Under the pieces are notes generated by a model. The model was not told where the DNA came from. It ran no database searches and saw only the letters and a list, made by a program, of their open reading frames with translations. The translations under genes and the position numbers were made by a program. Of a stretch of 64,000 nt of DNA, positions 1 through 11,418 are shown piece after piece. Every line of letters starts with the position of its first letter. Positions within the stretch are counted from its first letter, which is position 1. The stretch comes from Watersipora subatra. Taxonomy: Eukaryota; Bryozoa; Gymnolaemata; Cheilostomatida; Watersiporidae. Location of the stretch: contig NC_088708.1 in assembly GCF_963576615.1 (NCBI RefSeq), positions 4,960,001 to 5,024,000 of the forward strand, read 5' to 3'.

Positions 1-1689
1 ACTGATATAATTGATGTGCTTTAAAGAGTTAGTAAACTAGAAAAAACCAAAGAAATAAATTTTCCAAAGCGCTATAGAAATCCCTCCCATTTTGGGATTT
101 CAATCACTGTGGTAATTTTCGAGCTACTGGATTTTAAAAGCTTCTAGGAGCTAGAGAAAAACATGGCTCAATAATTTTTTCTGTCTATATTAGTTTCTTT
201 GTAAATATGACACCTAAAAGACGATCTAAAAGAAAAAACTGATTACACTACACAAGTTTTTTAAATGAGTAAAGCTAATAAAATATGAGATACAGACACT
301 TCTGTTTAACCAAGGGCAAAACTAACAATGTTTTTTTAATCTTCATAAGTTATTCAAGATCTTGAAAGATCCAAGGCAAAAGAAATTTTTCAATCAGAAA
401 TTAGCAAATGCAGAGTCAGCTTTTTCGTAAACCGATTAAAACCAGATTTTTTGAATGGCGAGTATAAAAAGATGACTCAAAAAGAGCTTCAACTATCAGC
501 AGACCAGTGAGGCCTCGTAGATGAGGTTTTTTCCACCTTTTCTCAGAGGACCTTTGTTTTATACACGAGTTCAAAGGACAACCTTGACTGGCAGTATTTT
601 ACGGGATACTTCTATAAACGTGTATATATTAAGCTGTATCAGAATAATTATCTTTTATTTTTGTGCACAAGGGATATTCTTGTGCCGGTATTATTATTAC
701 AATAAAGTTATCGTGTAGCTTTAAATAGGCCAATCTGTTTTGACTAGATAATTACATTGACATTTAAAAGATACTGCAATATAGCTTGGATATTTATAAA
801 TGATGCCCAAAAGAGGCTATGCAATCACAGATGAATCGAGATTTGCGTTCACATTATTGATGCATAAAAACGGCTATTTAAATAGCAAATTGAAAAACAA
901 ATATTTATGTTCAAAAGAGACAAGACACCAACCAAATTAAGAGTTAAGAATCTATTTAGGAGAACACAAATCTGATCGAAGTCCTAGACAAATATCATAG
1001 GTCATTCACAAATTTGCTGGATTACTGTACACAGTTGACTATCGTATAAGAGTACATGTATTTGAAGGTGTAGAGAGCTGCTTTACCAGATGAAAACCAA
1101 TTCTTTTGTTACGCGATGACCTCAATCAGCAGTGCTACCCTTACACAGAATTTATCACACCAAAATTATTTTTATACTTTATTTTGATCATCGTATTATA
1201 CATAACATGATATTATATTACTCTATTGTTTTCTCATGTAACAAAGCTATTTGTCACAGTTTTAAACACAAATGTTTCTTTCCATTCAGCCCATGCACTT
1301 TTTAAGACGCCACAACACTAAACTAGGAAAAACTTCAGCAAGTTAATTACAACTGTCTAACTGACAGTTAGACCATAAGAGCAGCCTCATTAATTTATTT
1401 TATAGGTCTTCAGCGAGCTATTGCAAAATTAACAGGTGATGAACTAATATTTTAGATTTGTGATGAATAACGAGAAGCTTGTAAACTAGTTAATTGGTGA
1501 AAACTAGGTTCTCTACTGTTTATGAGATTGAAGTTGTCAATTTATAAATAGATTGATTATAATATGTTCATATTTGATATGGTAAACATTAGATGGATTA
1601 ACTTGTAATTTAGAGAATGGTCTCTGCTTTTTAGCTCGCATTTTAGTAATACTAGCTGTGAGTGCATGTATACATGTACATATACCGAT
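1..1689. other. AT-rich non-coding stretch
   Basis: I see no gene here. The open frames on either strand are short, match no family I know, and lack convincing splice sites. There is no obvious tandem or inverted repeat. It may be intergenic DNA or intron of a gene lying outside the window. Confidence 0.5.
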
Positions 1690-2830
1690 TACGAGAAACG
1701 CGTTCTGCAGGTCCTTCGACGCCAACCAAATGACAGGAACCAAGTCGGCGCAATAAATATGTACACACTGCTGGCAATAAGGTACCCAGCAGTCATAATA
1801 AGGTAGACTGGGGAAGTCATCAAGGAGACAGATACAGCAACTCACCACCTACTGACCATACATGAAGCACTATACCTAAAATCAGATTCTGCTAGGTTAT
1901 ATCCTAATAAAAAAGATGGAGACAGAGGGCTCAAATGTGTACAGTGCCTATGCAGCATCCATGACCACCATAGACAAGCTAGTAGCTAAATTTCACTTGA
2001 TTGCTATGACAATAGAACTACACACCAATGATGAGGAAGCTAACCAGCACACCAAGCCCCTCTATGGTCTCTACCACCAACTTGTATCCGAGATTGGTGA
2101 ACTCAACCAGACATATATATGCCTGAACAAAGAGGAGCTAAAAGCCAATACAGAGTAGCTAATCATAGCAGTGCATGAGCATGTGCTCCCAACTAGACTA
2201 CTCCAAACACAGATCTATAACACTAGAAATGATCGTAGATGCAGGCTGTGCAAGGATGTGCCAGAAACCGTCCAACACATCATCAATGAATGTGTTGCAT
2301 GCATGAAGCTAGCCAGACATGCATACACTGAATGGCATAATCGTGTCACTGGTGTAGTGTACAGGGGTCTGTGCGATATGTATGGCCTCAATAAACTACA
2401 ACACTGGTCGAAAGCTCTAGAAAATGTCAATGGGAACAACCGTGCTAAGCTCCTCTGGGACTACTACATCTAGGCTGACAAGCATGTCTTGGCAAACCAA
2501 CCAGATATTGTAGTGGTGAACAAGATAAAAAGAGGGCTAATAGATAATTGATATAGCAGTACCTAATAACTACAACATAGCCATCAAAGAAAAATAAAAA
2601 AGTGGAAAAATATCTCCCACTCTGGGAGGAGATTGGAAAGTACTGGCATGTAAGGGCAGTTGTAATTCTGGTAGTCATTGGAGCGTTGGGTGCAATAACA
2701 CCCGCACCTCAAATGTGGCTTGCCCAAATACTGCCAACAATCAACACAAGTGTTGCAGAAAAGAGCGCTATTGGGAACGACTAAGATCTTGAGAGGAGTG
2801 TTCTAACTCTCAGGTCTCTAATAGGAGACG
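1690..2830 (+). mobile_element. Degraded 3' part of a non-LTR retrotransposon (LINE), probably of the type with a C-terminal restriction-like endonuclease
   Basis: Translated fragments in order look like the end of a LINE polyprotein. Near 1745-1940 a reverse-transcriptase tail ends in a G-x-R-G-L-like motif. Near 2230-2310 there is a cysteine-histidine knuckle (C-R-L-C, then H-I-I-N-E-C). After it, near 2500-2516, a P-D-I-V-V-V motif recalls the endonuclease at the C-terminus of R2/R4-like elements. The copy is dead: in-frame stops fall at 2156-2158 and 2471-2473, and the frame shifts between about 2545 and 2600. No 5' end, poly-A tail or target duplication could be placed. Assignment to the restriction-like-endonuclease group rests on the order knuckle then P-D motif and is inference. 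Confidence 0.7.
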
Positions 2831-3230
2831 TGAGGTCGAGTAGTTACAAACATAATTTATATATAGAAATGAAATTAGTAAAGTAATAATAAAAACATGT
2901 TTTTATTATCACTGTAACTTAATGACGCGTGAACAGGGTCAGCCCTGAGCCAGTTCAGTAATAAATTGAGTGATACAAATGTGCAATGTAATTCACTTTA
3001 ACTTACTGTAAATTTAGTTTATATTTATTTAATTTGTATATTGTGTTATTCAGCAGTTTCGTTATTTTACATGCACCTACAAAATTGTGTGTTTCAAGAA
3101 TTTTTGGATGCCTCTTATCAGAAATTATCTTACGTGTCAAAGTAAATATTTATACCACTTTATTAATTACTATTACCACTATTTTTATAGACTCCCTCTT
3201 TGGTGTCGTGTTGGATATGCACAGCAAGCA
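2831..3230. other. Spacer between the LINE fragment and the EBAG9-like gene
   Basis: AT-rich, with no coding signal of its own. A possible splice acceptor (ttttatag) ends at 3190, so 3191-3230 could be 5' leader of the EBAG9-like gene after a leader intron. This is not certain. Confidence 0.4.
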
Positions 3231-6200
3231 ATGATTGCCACATTAACACGATTCTTCAAGTCTTTGCTGCTTGGGCTTTCATCTCTCATTTCACGAGCAC
3301 TCTGTTTTCTTAATCGAAAAAGACGAAACTCTGGTGCTATTCTTCCTACACATATACAGGATGCTGATGTGAATATTCCAACACATGTGCTCTCTGATAA
3401 TTTTCAAAATCATTCTCCTTCAAATGATGCTCTGGTTAGTAGATGTTTTGCCAATTCGTTACTATACATCTTTGGGACCAGCTACATGTTAGAAAAATAT
3501 TTTTACGCCCTAAAAGTTAAGTTGAAGTGTTTTATACATTCACCACATTCACAGCAGAACGTCTTATCTTCTTCCCTCATTTTAGCTATACTCTATTATT
3601 TATGTATAATTGTAGATCATGTGCTCAACCGAGTTTGTTACGTAGTACATAACCAGTAGATTTTTTATTTTGGTTATTGGCTTCCTAACAATGATTCAAT
3701 ACGCAAAGCGATTATATGATGTAGCTATCGCAGGAGCAACTGCAAGACAGCCCCATCGTGGAAGACTTACCTGAGGAAGGATACAGTGAATGGGACACTT
3801 GGGACAAACCTGTTGCCTCTGTTCCTAATTCAGATTCTCAGCCACAAAATGTTTCTTCCAAGCAACCAGTAGTTGAGCCCGAACCAGAACCTGACTACTT
3901 TTCAGACCTCGGTTTAGCTCCAACCATACAAAAACAAAAGAAGGTAGAACCTTATCACCTACTTCACTCACCTTATCACCTACCTCACTCACCTTATCAC
4001 CTACCTCACTCACCTTATCACCTACCTCACTCACCTTATCACCTACCTCACTCACCTTATCACCTACCTCACTCACCTTATCACCTACCTCACTCACCTT
4101 ATCACCTACCTCACTCACCTTATCACCTACCTCACTCACCTTATCACCTACCTCACTCACCTTATCACCTACCTCACTCACCTTATCACCTACCTCACTC
4201 ACCTTATTACTTACCTCACTCACCTTATTACTTACCTCACTCACCTTATCACCTACCTCACTCATTTAATCATCCAATAAAGATAGTTAATGAATAGTGT
4301 TGTTGTAGTACAAGTATTTTAACCAATCCAAGTCTGTAATAACAAGTTGTGATGAGATATCTTGGTCTCTATTTGGGGTAATTCCCTCTTAGTTTAGCTG
4401 CTAATATTAATGAGAGCTTAACTCCCTCAGCATGTTAAACTGCCATCTTTTCCGAATGTCTGCATGGATTTGTCTGCATGCAAACACCTAGGATTTTGGA
4501 GATATATACCTATCATAGATATATTCTTTAACTTCATGTGATAAGGTATGTAAACATTTAGTAGCAAAGTATACGCATTCATGGTAAAAGTTATATAGCT
4601 AATATCTACATATAATTTCATTATAATCATGAATAAAATAATAAATATTTGGTTTTTCATTTAAAAAAAGGTATTTAAAGATATATTTTAAAATTTATAT
4701 GCTTATACGATGATTGCATGGTTTATGCACTTCAAGCATATATGAATATTAAAATATATGTTTACTTCACAAAAATCATGAATTATAATTAACCATATAT
4801 TTATCACAAGTAGAAATGTTCATATTGCAGGAACCCATGGGTAGTTCAATTAGTATATGAATGTTGGTTAAGACTATCTGTTGTGGATCTATCAGTTTAT
4901 ATAAAGATTGTTGATCTATATAAGTCTGTTTTATCTGTCATCTTTGAATGTGTCGCAAACTTATAGAGCCTTATCCACATTTTCTTTGCATCACTTTTAT
5001 TTGTTTCGCAAAATGCAAGTCATTTTTTTATATACATTGTAGGTGCTGATAAAATCTTCTGGAGCATCTTCTCACCAGGCATCTCAAGGCTCAAACAGAC
5101 TTGCATTCAGCCCAGACTCAGCTACTCTAATGGTAATAAGTACCTCTATTTTCAAGTATTGACTAGTTTGCGTGTATTATATGAACACGGGCATATAGGC
5201 TAGCATTATATGAACACGGGCATATAGGCTAGCATTTTAGGAAGTTGGAAAAAGAACTAAAACTATTTGTTGGAATTACTTTATGTTGTTGAGCTTATAG
5301 TCGCGGAGTGTTTTTGGAGCTGCCAGAATCAAATTATGGACAGCGAGCGTTATTGTACGCTATTACATGTAGAATAATGCTGAGGTGTTGTCCAGATGCT
5401 GTTCCAATGCTGCTAAAGCTCTATCTTCTATAGGCCTAGTGCTTCATTTTGGTTTTTCAAAGTTGCAACGAAGCAAACATAGTTAATTATTTTCGATTTA
5501 ATTGATATTAAGAAATATTGTGCTCAAACTTCTTATGAGCTGCTGGTTTGAAGCCTGAGGCTTTTGTGCATTTTAATTGCTTATTATAGTATTTGCTTCT
5601 GAATTTGAATTTTAAATTTTATTATTATGGCTTTTTGTATTCGTTAAGACCTAAAACTTCACACTGCAGGTTCTATAAAGCCTTTAATTTTGGAGTTGCT
5701 CTACTTGTGCGAGACGTAGTTGTTTATAACTGCTAACTGAGCTGCCATTGTGTGTCAGTTTTTCTTGCAGTCACTTGCTTCTGATTAGTCGTGCTGTTTA
5801 GATGGTTTAGACTTAGAGTCTAGTAACCTTTGTACTCATAGACACTGTGAAGTCATACACGCAGTGAAGTCATAGATACACTGATGTCATACACACCGTG
5901 AAGTCATACACACCGTGAAGTCATACACGCAGTGAAGTTGTACACACGGTTAAGTCATACACACCGTGAAGTCATACACACGGTGAAGTCATATGCACGG
6001 TGAAGTCATACACACGGTTGAGTCATACACGCAGTGGAATCATACACACGGTGAAGTCATACACACAATGAAGTCATACACACAGTGAAGTCATATGCGC
6101 GGTGAAGTCATACACATGGTGAAGTCATACACACAGTGAAGTCATACACGCAGTGAAGTCATACACACGGTGAAGTCATATACGCGGTGAAGTCATATAC

Positions 6201-7224
6201 GCAGTGAAGTCATACACTGTGAAGTCATACGCACGGTGAAGTCATACACATGGTGAAGTCATACACGCAGTGAAGTCGTACACACAGTTAAGTCATACAC
6301 GCAGTGAAATCATACACACAGTGAAGTCATACGCACGGCGAAGTCATAGACACAGTGGAGTCAACGCACAGTGAAGTCATACGCACGGTGAAGCCATAGA
6401 CACGCTGAAGTCATGTAAACAGTGAAGTCATACACAGAGTATAATTATAGGCAGGGTGAAAGTTTAGCTGTTGTCACACGCATATACCGTAAAGGGCTGC
6501 CAGACTGGTAAGAAGCTAACTTGAGGGCGCGAGCTGACAGGCTACAATTAAATCGGTGGATTACCCCAACCGAGGCTTTTGACCTTACAGGCTTTGGGTA
6601 GATTGTTGTGTAGCCATGACTTTATGATAATTTTATGTTATAATTATAGTGTGGGTCATTTTCTACCAATCACTGTTATTTTCTTCTGTAAATATCTTGT
6701 GTCCTAACAAAACATCATTAATTGATGTAATATTACATGCAATAAAAATGAACCGGAATACAAAATCCTCATCAAAAAGTAGTAATACAAATGAGCTTTA
6801 GCTAGTACTTAGTAGCAGTCACAGCAAGCTGTCTTACATTTTCCTCAGCTATCCGTGTCGGCCATGCTTGCAGCTAATCCAATCACACTAATCTTTCCAC
6901 TTCCAAATTTAGCATTTGTTCGTAGCGAATCAAATCCGAGTTGGAATCAAAAAGATTACTGGCGTCTGTTCAGCTTTAGTAACCTCGACATATTCTTATT
7001 GTATTGTTTTGTTTATTTGTTAGACAACAGATCTGGAAGAGTGGGATGAATCGGGTGGTGCTTGGGAAGATGAGGATCTCACGCTAGAAACTGAACAAGC
7101 TCTGCGCCAGACTCGTAAGGCTGAAAGAGAGCGACGTATGGCTGAGCATCAAAGGAGAAACCAGGAGAAAGAGCAAAAGAAACAGTCAAAAGACACGGGT
7201 CGTTTAGCTACAAAGTTATCTTGA
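3231..7224 (+). CDS. EBAG9: EBAG9/RCAS1-like Golgi protein, 4 exons, 234 aa
   Basis: Exons: 3231-3434, 3734-3943, 5043-5132 and 7024-7224, all joined in phase 0 with GT-AG introns. The predicted protein has the EBAG9 plan: a hydrophobic N-terminus (residues 1-28) followed by R-K-R-R, an acidic W-D-T-W-D segment, the hallmark E-P-D-Y-F near residue 121 followed by P-T-I-x-K, then L-E-E-W-D-E and a long Glu/Arg/Lys coiled coil. It ends in K-L-S, as the vertebrate protein does. Human EBAG9 has 213 residues. In vertebrates the protein sits in the Golgi and modulates vesicle traffic and secretion. Start: the ATG at 3231 opens the hydrophobic segment. Introns 2 and 3 each carry a tandem array. The exon-2 frame stays open through the intron-2 array to 4297. 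A poly-A signal (AATAAA) is at 7988-7993. Confidence 0.92.
3950..4264. repeat. 21-bp tandem array in EBAG9 intron 2
   Basis: Fifteen copies of a 21-base unit (ccttatcacctacctcactc plus a) with only a few substitutions, at the ends of the array. The array starts seven bases after the donor of exon 2 (intron begins at 3944). Since 21 is divisible by 3 and the unit lacks stops in that frame, the exon reading frame continues through it as a seven-residue repeat. Confidence 0.97.
5172..5235. repeat. Short direct duplication in EBAG9 intron 3
   Basis: About 30 bases (attatatgaacacgggcata and onward to gctagc) occur twice in tandem, almost identical. This suggests a recent local duplication. No function is evident. 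Confidence 0.85.
5845..6440. repeat. 17-bp tandem array in EBAG9 intron 3
   Basis: About 34 copies of a unit close to gtgaagtcatacacacg, with many single-base variants (ac/gc/at at the variable positions) and a few shortened copies. It lies within the intron 5133-7023. Confidence 0.95.
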
Positions 7225-9202
7225 AAAGACTTGCTCATTTAGGTCAGTTAAGTTGAGAGGCCTTTATTATACAAAACAGCCTAAAGGCGTATTATCACCG
7301 AGTTTATGTTCTCAGTGTACTGAGGCTATCAATAGTATGAGGACTCTTCTGATTGGGTTGTTGTCTATGATTGCAACAGCTAGCAGAAGACACTGTTACC
7401 CTGCGCTGCCATAATTGCAAGCAGCAGGCATTTTTATCTTGTGCGGACCTAAAGATTATGCTCTCTCGTTTATATTCCTTAATATTACCAGTAACTAATA
7501 TTAACTGCTTCCATTCATTTTATTCCTTTAACCAAATTTGTCTGTATATTCAAAATACATACAAATGTATTTTACAGACACTGCGTCACATTCCACCTTC
7601 ACAATTTAGAGTTGTGTCGACTTCACACTTTCCATTCCCTTCATTCTGCTGCATTGCAAATACCAATCAGGAGTCTAGCCACTGCCTGTTGTTATAAGCT
7701 GATTATATGGGCATGCAATTGCCCCAACGATAAGTCAGTCCGCTCAGATCAAAATGTTAATTTAGTTTGTAAAGTCTTGCACGTTATAGAGTCACAGAGA
7801 GTAAATGCTTGGATTGTTCACAATCTATGATTGTAGGCTTGGATTAAAATGTTTCTCAACTTCTCTAAAGAACTATGCACCCGTAATCACTGGTTGTAAT
7901 GACTGCCGGTGAGGCAGCCCAGCACCTGTTCTATGCAAATGTACATCCATACATTGTACCCTTTTCACTTCATTATTTTTATCATGAAATAAAAGTATAT
8001 ACACAGCCTTTTCTCTAAGGAACAGTTGTTAACACCCTATTGGGATGGCAATAAAGCCAAGAGCCAGAGGATGTTAGGAGTTTCTGAAGAGAACTGTTAA
8101 AAAGAAACCAAAAGAGATTATTTCATATTGACTGACCAAAACTACATTAGTATGTTTGTATTCTCTGCTCATTTTTAATTGGCTTAAAAATGTTTTCCGA
8201 GTATGCAAAAAATATGCGGTAAGGAAAGCAGATTAACCCAAACCAGCCTGCATGCGGGAGTTTTCAGTAAGATGTCCATGTCCAGAGAAAGACTTTCAAA
8301 ATATTGTATTAAGGGAAGTGATAGTACACTAAAGAATAGAACTGTTAACCTAGTGATTACATCTTGAGCAAGAGGTGAATAGCGGGTTGGTCAAAGACAG
8401 TTATTCATTTGTTGTTGTGCCTATAAACTTACATGAATAGCGTTATTACAACGTACGGCTTTGCCCAGCCGTCCTCTAGGACGATGTCCGCATATGAATC
8501 AGCACATTTACACCTCTGTATAATTATCTCTTGTAAAGATTTAACTGTCACCTGTATTGGATGCAAGCAATACTTCTATGCCAAGTGAAGGGTGCAGTGA
8601 ACGCTGCAGAAAGCAATGAGGATATATATTAACACCAGCATGCCTTTACTTGGGTAAAAGATCACGGATCTATGCCCAATACGGTAAGCCTTTTTCTAAA
8701 ATTTCTGATTCTTCAACATAATTTGTGCCGGGCATATGTTAATGTTTTTAAAATGACACGAAGAGAGATTATTGTACAATTAAAAGTTAATAGGCTTACA
8801 TAGCTAGTGAGTTTTACAAAAGGTTCTGTCAGGTTGCTCCAACCTGTCAAGCAGCTGCTGGTAATGACAGAGTAATTAGCAGATGCCTGCAGCTTCACAC
8901 GTCTCTAGCTAATTACATATCTTGTGCAATTTTAATTGGTAGGCGCCCGAGGTGCAACCCTTGTAGGATAGATCCCAGGCTATGATCTAATCATTCAATC
9001 AATATAAGCTACTGCGCATTATGAGCATGCTTCACTTGATTGAATATTGGCGAGGGCGACTCTCCCTATACCAAAATTGAACTGCCACTTTTTACCACCA
9101 TTTGGTGATGGCATGTTTCTTTCCACCATAGGATGACCACCATCGATCCTACCATCTTAGAACTAGATTGCTTTTTCACAGCAAGAGTGTACTGCATCAA
9201 CT
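7225..9202. other. 3' UTR of the EBAG9-like gene and spacer to the GPCR
   Basis: After the stop at 7222-7224, the first canonical AATAAA I find is at 7988-7993, giving a 3' UTR of about 770 bases. The rest is spacer. Just before the GPCR start, an upstream ATG at 9133 opens a short frame that overlaps the receptor start in another frame. Confidence 0.5.
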
Positions 9203-11024
9203 ATGAAAGACAACATTACCGCAGCCCTTACCAACCTTCTGACAGGAGTTAACAATTTTACCACAGACGCGCATAGGCCAGGCTGGAGGGACCATGAACT
9301 GCACGATTCTATACTGGCTGGTCTGTTCATTGGACTGATAATTTTTGTCATTGTATTTGGAAATAGCATTGTGGTGATCGCAGTAATCAAAGACCGCCAC
9401 CTCAAGAGATCTCACCAGAACAAGTTTATCCTATCATTGGCAGTGGCTGACATGCTGTTGGGAATATTCATCATGCCCATTTCGCTACACCTTCAGATTC
9501 TCGGCCACTGGGCATTGAAAACCGTTCTGTGCAAGGTCTGGCTTGCCATGGATGTATTTCTCTGTACAGCCTCTACTCTCAGCCTTGTAGTTATCAGTGT
9601 GGACAGGTACTGGAGTGTAACCAATGCCCTCGAGTATCCCCAACTACGCACCGCCAAAAAAGTAAATATTGGCATTGTGGGTATATGGCTGACGTCAGCG
9701 CTAGTGTCATTACCTCCACTAGCTGGCTGGCAGGCCGAGCCTCTCTTAGAACATGATGCTAAGCCACAGTGCAACCTGAGCGATGAACTCGGCTACATTA
9801 TCTACTCTCTTACAATATCTTTCTACATTCCTCTTATCATCATATTCATAGCTTATGGCCGAATCTTCCAAGTCGCTAGAAGGTAACGTGTTTCTTTACT
9901 ACCTCTAGTATAACAAGAAAGGGACATGTCCATCTTGAGGATTTCATATATGATTTATTGTATGCGTGCAGCGTTAGTTTAGTAAAATAATATTGAAAGG
10001 ATGTAATAATATAAACTAGACTTACACAGTAATTATTTTTATATAGCCATAGCTACAGACGGTAGTTTTTTGAAAGCAACTTCAGGTAGGTCATACACTC
10101 TACCAACTCTGAAAATATGACACATTCTAATAACGTCTACATCAATTAATTGCTTGGCAGAATGATTGTGCCTACACATTATCAGTAATTTAATTGAAAT
10201 AACATTTTTAAACACCTGTTTGTGGAGTGTGTCTAAGCGCCGTTATTGAGTTTGAAAGCTGTTAATAACTTAAACTAGTGAGTGGGTATGCTGACTTGGC
10301 TGATTACAAACACAAATATTACTGCCAAACTATTCATCTGTCATTCATCAATATTAGCGATTGTACTTTTACACTATTCGTACACTAAACATACTTTGTG
10401 ACATTTAGGAGAGGTAAGCAACACATCAAACTGGGTACTATCCAGAATACTGGTGCAACTGGAGAAGGTAAGGAAACTCATATGACAGCTATGGATGCAA
10501 GGCCATCGACTGATTCAAACAATCTGACAGAAAACAGTGTTACTGACCCTGCAACTTGCAGCGAGCAATCTCTGATGAACCACAACATAAGAGAGACAAG
10601 CCAGGAAAGTGCTACCCATTGCGATGAGAATGAGCACACTACCAGAAAGCTAACATTCTTCGCCTCTCGATTCATGCACCGATCATCAAAGATCAACTCT
10701 AAAGATATTCGGCAAGTCGAATCGATGCTGAGAGACCAACAACAGGCTAAGAAACTGCGGAATCAGCGAGCGAGGGAGCGACGAGCCACTATCACCATAG
10801 CCGTCATCGTACTCGCCTTTGCCGTTTGCTGGCTGCCCTTTTCATTGGTTTACCTCACTGACAGAATCTGTAATTGCGGAATGAGAGAAACAAAAGCATT
10901 CGCAGTGATATTTTGGTTAGGTTACTGCAACTCAGCTGTGAATCCTGTACTTTATAGTATATTTAATCGCGACTTTCGGCACGCCTTTATGAGACTTCTC
11001 TGCAAACAGAAGAAAGGATGGTGA
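9203..11024 (+). CDS. Class A biogenic amine receptor (octopamine/adrenergic/5-HT1-like), 2 exons, 431 aa
   Basis: Exons 9203-9882 and 10409-11024 join in phase 2, within the Arg-rich start of the third intracellular loop. Seven membrane segments are visible. Key features: N-glycosylation sites (N-I-T, N-F-T) in the N-terminus; TM2 L-A-V-A-D; TM3 with the amine-binding Asp in W-L-A-M-D-V and D-R-Y-W at its end; the disulfide Cys before TM3 and in loop 2; TM4 W; TM5 with Ser at positions 5.42 and 5.46 before P; TM6 F-A-V-C-W-L-P-F; TM7 W-L-G-Y-C-N-S and N-P-V-L-Y. The Asp plus paired Ser suit a catechol- or phenol-amine ligand (octopamine, dopamine, adrenaline-like). Loop 2 and TM5 (G-Y-I-I-Y-S, F-Y-I-P) also resemble 5-HT1 receptors. 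The subtype cannot be fixed by eye. The C-terminal tail is short with a Cys that could be palmitoylated. Poly-A signal at 11245-11250. Confidence 0.94.
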
Positions 11025-11244
11025 GGTCAGTATTGAATATCGATGAAAAATCGAATCTCTGCTAGGTAGAAATTTGAGTCAATCAGCCGATGTATAACGT
11101 AGATAAAAAGCGCTGGTTACTAGTGGCAGTAGTATGCTGGTTGGTGCAGGGGACTGTATTGATTAGATAAGATGGCCCTGCACATTCTCTACTTCCTGCT
11201 CATTGTCAAGAAGAATAAGTGTGTCTGTGACAATAGTTGGCTCA

Positions 11245-11250
11245 AATAAA
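11245..11250 (+). terminator. Poly-A signal of the GPCR gene
   Basis: AATAAA 221 bases after the receptor stop codon. It lies about 105 bases from the opposing poly-A signal of ORC2, so the two genes end tail to tail. Confidence 0.7.
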
Positions 11251-11354
11251 TGACGCTGAGATCCGATGCCAATGACTGCTCTCCGCGCTGAGAATGTTGA
11301 TGATAAGCAAAGGGTGAGACAGCATCTTCTACTCACACGCTGTTAAGTGCATCA

Positions 11355-11360
11355 TTTATT
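11355..11360 (-). terminator. Poly-A signal of ORC2
   Basis: AATAAA on the minus strand, about 60 bases after the ORC2 stop codon at 11419-11421. Confidence 0.7.
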
Positions 11361-11418
11361 TATAAAATTGGAAACAGTAATACATTATTTACATATGCTG
11401 CTCTATGCTATAACTACT

